NCBI GenBank assembly: GCA_916048095.2 | Contig: OU696579.1 | Span: forward strand, 3,189,235-3,253,234 | Reading direction: 5' to 3' | Source: Sacculina carcini | Lineage: Eukaryota; Arthropoda; Thecostraca; Sacculinidae | DNA length: 64,000 nucleotides | Part shown: piece by piece, positions 59,393 to 64,000 of the stretch | Position numbering within the stretch: the stretch's first letter is position 1 | Layout of the letters: every line of letters begins with the position of its first letter | The notes under the pieces: model-generated | The model's input: only the letters and a program-made list of their open reading frames with translations | Told to the model about the DNA's origin: nothing | Database searches by the model: none | Translations under genes and position numbers: made by a program

Positions 59393-59533
59393 CGTTTACA
59401 TTCGGATATTATTGTATTTACATCCATACATTAATATACTAACTAAAAATGCAATACTTCTATAGTAGCTGAAAATGTAGTAGCTCAGAATAATAGCTGG
59501 AACAGTTTAAACCATATTGCTATATTCCTACCC

Positions 59534-59799
59534 CTACTGCACCGGTCCACTCATCTCATCCTTTTCCTTATCGAGCAGAATCTTGCTAGTGTTTCCTTCG
59601 TGTCCTGGATGTAGTCCTTGCAGAATAATACTTCTCCGATTACTTCGTGGTCTTCTCCTTTGTATGGCTGTACTAGCAATGTGTGTTTCACTCGCTCTTC
59701 CTGATATGCTGGGCACCAAAGTATGAAGTGCTCGAGGTTTTCCACGTCGTATCCGCAACATTCACATTCCGTGCTCTCTCCTTTAAACCTCTTTGCCAT
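59534..59799 (-). pseudogene. Zinc-binding C-terminus of a LINE RT
   Basis: Encodes CECCGYDVENLEHFILWCPA then YQEERVKHTLL. The C-x2-C...E..H.L..CP.Y...R pattern is the zinc-binding tail of many non-LTR RTs. The rest of the RT is absent. Confidence 0.65.
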
Positions 59800-61217
59800 C
59801 TACTCCAACCGCATGCTCAGATATATCCGCTGTGACACCTTTTGCCGATACCTGGTCGCATCTCGTGCCCGGTTTTCTGACCCACACTCTCTCTCCTGGC
59901 TTGTACCCACTACTTCTTCGTCGTCCTGACGTTTCTTCTCTACGATCGATGTCCTTCACTCTGGGAGTGTAATGATAAATATAAGCCATGGGAGTGGTTG
60001 ACTCACGGACATCATCGGTAGGAGACAAGTTGTAGCGGAACACCGCTTTTCTCCACACTGCACTGACTCCGTGCCGCTATTACCTTCACCGTGCGATGAC
60101 ATCGCTCCACTATGCCATTTCCGTAAGGCTCGTAGACACATCGGTACTTGGGAACCGCACCCCAATCAGCTAAAAACACCTTGAACTCGCGACTTCTGAA
60201 TGATTTTCCATTGTCCAGTAACACCTCACCTGGGGCTCCTCGTTCCAAGAAAACTGTTATGAGCAGTTCGATAATGTTCCTGCTGTCCTCTTTCTTCAGC
60301 ATTTTCCACAGCGCGAAACGGGACGGTCCACAGTCTAGTACAGATAAATAAATATTGCCTCTAACATGTGTGACATCCATCGCAAGCCTCTCCCAGTTAT
60401 TTTTCACCGACAAATTTCCATGCCTCCATTTAAGTGGGGCTGGGTCGATGGAACGACACATCTCGCAAGATTGAACGACGGCTTGAGCTTCCTTTCTGGT
60501 TACCGCTCGATTGGATCTGCGGGCGAAGTACAATGTTCTCCTGACGCCGGGATGACCTGCTGATTCGTGGATCTTTTTCATTTCCTCCGTGCCCGTTTGA
60601 CCAGATTGGCCTGCACAGCAAACTGTTTGGAGTCTGTTTTGCTTCTCGCACATCGCCAGCCACTTTTCCGGTACGCGGGTTATCGCGTCAGAGTGATTTT
60701 CAGCAGAACCAACCAATATCACTTCCATATTCAAACCAAGCTCTTCTTGATTCGCCTTCAGAGTACCAAGTCTCCGCCGAATCAGCAGCTCTCCGCTAGC
60801 ACGGGTTTTAACACGAGCTTTCCCCGTGAGAGCATCACGCACCCAGGTGCAAGCTGTTTGGGAATCTGTGAATATCCGAATATCTGTCATGCCCCAAGCT
60901 GCTGCCAGATTGATGCCCTTCAGAATGGCGTCTAGTTCGGCTAAATTTATATGGTGGTCGTCCTTGCGCAGCCAGCTAGCGTCCTCAATCACCATTCCAT
61001 CAACCTCCACAACCACACATATTGCCAACTGACTAGCATCTACCCAAACTTCAACTTTTCTCCCTTCAACTCTCCACACACCATGTGCAGCTTCCTCTAT
61101 CTCAATTTTCTCTTTAAAAAGGCGAAACACGTTCAACGTACGGCTGTCGACTTCTTCATCCCAGGATTTAGTCGAGTCGCTTGCCACTCTCTTGACAAAT
61201 GAGGAAGCGACTCTCAT
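59783..61217 (-). pseudogene. Gypsy-like fragment C: RNase H and integrase
   Basis: An open frame 61217-60012 starts with VASSFVKRVASDSTKSWDEE. RNase H follows: VEVWVDASQLAICVVVEVDG, INLAELDAILKGIN, RIFTDSQTACTWV, ENHSDAITRVPEKWL. The integrase has a zinc finger HESAGHPGVRRTL...CEMCRS and a catalytic core of MDVTHVRGN, EVLLDNGKSFRSRE and PYGNGIVERCHRTVKVI, giving the D-D-E triad. After a frameshift near 60020 the C-terminal part continues (SPTDDVRESTTPMAYIYHYT, GYKPGERVWVRKPG) to 59783. It is the best-kept copy of the family of element A. RT, gag and LTRs are missing. Confidence 0.82.
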
Positions 61218-61270
61218 CCAGCCACAGACAGGAAGGTGCCCAATTGCTTGCCCGCAGAATGAAAATATCG

Positions 61271-61300
61271 CCTAACGTAACGTAACGTAACGTAACGCCG
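61271..61300. repeat. (CGTAA)n short tandem repeat
   Basis: Five CGTAA units between Gypsy fragment C and the RNase H fragment. Confidence 0.9.
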
Positions 61301-61309
61301 GTAACGCCT

Positions 61310-61762
61310 GTGCCACCAGTCGACTGCATAGTAGCCACCGATGCTTCACAGCAAGCATTGGGCATTGCAACGCCAACGCAACAGCAATGGACGATGCCGC
61401 ACACAACAAGTCCGCACATATATGATGCGGAACAAAGGGCGGCACTCCTCGGCCTCTTCGCGGCATTCGCAAGCGGGTACACCTGTCCTCTCATCTTAAC
61501 TGATAATGTAGCAGTCCTATATAACCTGAGCCGCCGTCGCGTCAACCCAGCACTCTTACCTGTTTTTAACGCACGCGCTTCCCAACTACCGTTCCGGATG
61601 GCCTACATTCCATCACGTGTCAACCCGGCTGACGCCCCGTCAAGACCCACAACAACGCCACTCAGTGGCGATAGGCCGTTGGTCCGCCAAGGGAGTGGCG
61701 TCAGTCGGGTTGCTAACGTCAGACACGTCAGACGGCGATCGGAACGGTGGCATCCCCCATGA
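61310..61762 (+). pseudogene. Orphan RNase H domain of a retroelement
   Basis: Encodes PPVDCIVATDASQQALGIAT, then PHIYDAEQRAALLGLFAAFA, CPLILTDNVAVLYNLSRRRV and FRMAYIPSRVNPADAPSRPT. D-E-D-D residues of RNase H are all present and the final 'NPADAPSR' is the usual end of the domain. There is no RT, integrase or recombinase beside it. The spelling differs from the Gypsy copies in the window. It could come from a tyrosine-recombinase (DIRS-like) or another rare retroelement; the family is not resolved. Confidence 0.6.
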
Positions 61763-62114
61763 CCAGCTGCATTTCACTGTGTCTTTTACGTATATAGATA
61801 CCCCGAGTTACTACTGTTTACACAACCATGATGTTTCATTCAACCTATGTGTCCTTCTTGTGCCTATGTATTATACTGGTTTTATTCGTTCAGAAATTCG
61901 TTCAACATGCACATTGTCATACCTATTCGTTGTTAAGCATTGTATGCTGAGTGTATGTGAACTTGCCTGGAATAATAAAGAAAACACTTGAGAGCATAAC
62001 ATGAGAGCGCTCCTGTGAAAACCATTAATCTACCTAATTTGGTTAGCTTTGGACATTTATGCGTTAAAGACTTATTCCATAACATGGGGGTGTGCAATGA
62101 CAGAGGAGCTTCAC
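61763..62114. other. No gene seen
   Basis: Intron 3 sequence, probably remnant 3' region of the RNase H-bearing element. Confidence 0.4.
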
Positions 62115-62354
62115 CAGTGGTGGCGCCAGGAGGGGGGGGGCTGGAGCCCTCAAATATGCTAAGCCCCCCAAATCATGGACATTAAAATTTATTAGCACTG
62201 TAAATGAAGTCCTGTAATTTTGGTTGAAATTCGAGGACGCAATCAGTCAGTGTTCGAGTGTAGCTCTTCATGCTTCGCCAAACCCTCTAAACTTTTTCCT
62301 TAGTACCCCCCTCCCCCTCAGCCCCCCATATGAAAAATCCTGGCGCCGCCACTG
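62115..62354. mobile_element. 240-bp hAT MITE
   Basis: Ends CAGTGGTGGCGCCAGGA and, reversed, CAGTGGCGGCGCCAGGA, one mismatch in 17. Flanked by an 8-bp duplication agcttcac / agtttcac (one change). CAGTGG ends with an 8-bp duplication are the hAT signature. The G/C-run edges (gggggg, cccccc) are typical of this MITE type. A similar 'atatgccaagcccccctaag' string lies at 14835, next to the LINE. Confidence 0.88.
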
Positions 62355-62626
62355 AGTTTCACTCAAATGAACAACTGAGAAAGTGCTTGAATTTTGGAGA
62401 TACGCCCACATAAAAACCATAGACGGGCGAGAGTACAATATGAAGCCCCTGAAATTATGGCAACAAAGGAGGAGTTTGCAAAAAAGTGGACTCCGCGCTT
62501 CCAAGGCAAAGATTGAGCAACTGCAATCTGCAATCTACCCTTGTTCTGCGTGTTTCTTGGTATGAATCGTCCCACATATTGGAAAACAGCATTTGTGAGT
62601 ATGTCAGTGTATGCTTGTGTGCTCAG

Positions 62627-62806
62627 GTGATGAACGCTTGCGGAGTGCGACGTCTTGTGTTTTCGTCGTCGGCGACGGTATACGGCGCGCCCACAAAGCT
62701 GCCTATCTCGGAGCAGCACCCGATCGGCGTGGGAATTACCAATCCCTACGGCAGAACCAAGTTTTTCATCGAGCAAATACTCGAAGATATGGTCGTTTCG
62801 GATCCG
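62627..62806 (+). CDS. GALE: UDP-glucose 4-epimerase, fourth visible coding exon
   Basis: A 180-nt phase 0-0 exon between acceptor GTGCTCAG and donor GTACGG. It encodes VMNACGVRRLVFSSSATVYG, APTKLPISEQHPIGVGITNP and YGRTKFFIEQILEDMVVSDP. SSSATVYG supplies the catalytic Ser/Thr and NPYGRTKFFIE the Tyr-x3-Lys dyad that makes hydride transfer to NAD possible. Its 60 residues bring the visible total to about 175, half of a usual ~345-residue enzyme. The substrate-binding C-terminal half must lie beyond 64000. Catalytic residues are all present and no stop or frameshift is seen in any exon, so the gene appears functional. Confidence 0.97.
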
Positions 62807-62814
62807 GTACGGTG

Positions 62815-62925
62815 TAACGCACATACAAACACATACACATACACACACCCACCCACATTCATATATCCACACACATATATACATAAATACCACTAATACA
62901 CCCATTCACATATACAGACACTGAT
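62815..62925. repeat. CA-rich microsatellite
   Basis: ACACATACA-type units just after the GALE donor. Confidence 0.9.
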
Positions 62926-62990
62926 AACACATATAACGTGTTGCGCTAATAATGGCTGTCTTTGTTGTCTCATAATTGCACAGTGATTAA

Positions 62991-64000
62991 CCCTCGAGAA
63001 CTTACAACCATTTCCGCTTGCCCGAATTAGTTGATTTTTTCAGCATTTATCGATTTTGTCTCAAAACCGAATAATATCACGTTTTCCAGAAATTTTTCCG
63101 TTTCAAATGAGAAATATGGGCCGCCCATTTTAATGGGCTCCGTGCAGGCCTTGACGTTTTCTGTTTTAGAGATGTTATACTTTTGGCCTGTGCTAAAGTA
63201 AAACTACACTAATATCATTTTGGACTCAATAAAGCACTTTTATTGAATGCAAAATTGAAACAAGAATGAAATATTTTTGCAAAAATAATGACAATGTAAT
63301 CCATAAAATGCATGATATATAATCAAGGTTTCACAGGTGACACAAACATGTAGTAAAATGGACAGTAGGATTATTTTCTTGTGTGATATTGTGCAAAGCA
63401 CTGAATATGCAACGCCACATCACATTTTGAGCATTTGGGCTTGACATTTTTCCCGCAAACACCGCACCGTCGTTGTGTCTCACCCATTACAACATAATGG
63501 TCCGTTCGGTCATAACGCGCACAATCGGATAACGAAAGGGGTACAAACCTACGTGCTTTTTCGGACGGTTTCAGCAAGCCATTGACAATTTCTCTCAGGA
63601 AATCTAATTGTGTAACATTGTGAATTTTTCTGTATAGTATCCACCCATTGACGATAGATCCATTCAGGAGGAAACGGAAAATGGGATAGTACCAAACTCT
63701 CTTCCTCAATGCTGACCTATATTTCCCTCTGAACTGGTCAAACAAATCCACTCCGCCCATTCCTTCATTGTACATTTTCACCATGGTTGGCTGGGGAATT
63801 GTCACTACTTCTTTTTTAGTTTTCGACCAACATTTACATTTTCCCATGGATAATATCCTGTTGTCGGCTTTGTTGGTAGCAACTCGAACATCGTTGTTAT
63901 CATTCCAGACGCAAACAAAAAGTCTTTTATCACCGTCTTCAAATATTTCGGCATCTCCTCTCGATTTCTTTTCTCCAGAAACGGGAACATTCTTGGTTCT
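62991..64000 (-). mobile_element. piggyBac element, 3' part
   Basis: The end CCCTCGAGAACTT abuts TTAA (62987-62990), the invariable piggyBac target. The transposase reads leftward towards it. The other end lies beyond the window. It is inserted in GALE intron 4, 180 bp after the exon. Confidence 0.8.
63371..64000 (-). CDS. piggyBac transposase, C-terminal part
   Basis: Open from the window edge to the stop at 63371 (about 209 codons seen). It begins RTKNVPVSGEKKSRGDAEIF, then LFVCVWNDNNDVRVATN, a block matching the catalytic Asp region of the DDE_Tnp_1_7 family (W.D...V). MYNEGMGGVDLFDQFRGKYR, the family's best-known motif, and YYPIFRFLLNGSIVNGWILY follow. The C-terminal Cys-rich domain (CGVCGKNVKPKCSKCDVALH, then C) binds zinc and targets DNA ends. 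No stop or frameshift is visible, so the copy may be young. The start and first catalytic Asp lie outside the window. Confidence 0.88.
   Translation of the reverse strand, partial: RTKNVPVSGEKKSRGDAEIFEDGDKRLFVCVWNDNNDVRVATNKADNRILSMGKCKCWSKTKKEVVTIPQPTMVKMYNEGMGGVDLFDQFRGKYRSALRKRVWYYPIFRFLLNGSIVNGWILYRKIHNVTQLDFLREIVNGLLKPSEKARRFVPLSLSDCARYDRTDHYVVMGETQRRCGVCGKNVKPKCSKCDVALHIQCFAQYHTRK

Noticed and set aside
61266-61302. Interstitial telomere repeat
   Set aside because: The unit is CGTAA (5 bp), not a TTAGGG-type repeat, and only five copies are present.

Overview
The window is a repeat-choked stretch of an animal nuclear genome, most likely an invertebrate. The evidence is spliced exons with GT-AG introns, many microsatellites, and a broad set of animal transposons: Penelope-like, L2/CR1-like LINEs, Ty3/Gypsy including a CsRn1-type copy, a tRNA-derived SINE, mariner, hAT, CACTA, piggyBac, a Mutator-like element with FLYWCH finger, and Helentron-like repeats. 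The species cannot be fixed from the sequence.

The only host gene recognised is UDP-glucose 4-epimerase (GALE), + strand, in four coding exons: 9260-9377, 17281-17393, 35600-35713 and 62627-62806. All junctions are GT-AG and the phases agree. They join into a continuous open frame of about 175 residues, from the Rossmann-fold NAD motif ([11 protein letters not shown]) to the catalytic YxxxK (NPYGRTK). The 5' start and the C-terminal half lie outside the window. The introns are about 7.9, 18.2 and 26.9 kb and nearly all other features sit in them or just upstream.

1-9.2 kb (upstream or 5' intron): a Penelope-like remnant, a hAT-like MITE, a decayed Gypsy-like element (3590-7255) with its own 0.9-kb insertion, and a mariner derivative. 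Intron 1 (9.4-17.3 kb): a Gypsy fragment, a nearly full-length LINE on the minus strand (10.48-14.87 kb), and the RT-truncated Gypsy fragment next to it. Intron 2 (17.4-35.6 kb): a palindromic repeat, LINE fragments, a CACTA element (TSD TTA) inside a LINE, a large AT-rich Helentron-like array, a foldback repeat, and a hAT element (TSD GTCTTGAG) holding a CsRn1-like LTR retrotransposon (TSD GCAT). Intron 3 (35.7-62.6 kb): two more Helentron-like copies, a tRNA-Val-type SINE, a large Gypsy gag-pol split by an LTR element whose ends 11.8 kb apart share TSD AGAT, and inside that element's 3' LTR a roughly 10.5-kb Mutator-like transposon with long inverted repeats and an apparently intact transposase. 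Then come Gypsy, LINE and RNase H fragments and a hAT MITE. Intron 4 opens with a piggyBac whose transposase is open to the window edge.

Apart from GALE the genes do not form a pathway: they are layers of selfish DNA. The nesting gives a relative insertion order, and the most notable structures are the Mutator-like element and the 251-bp-arm palindrome at its right end.
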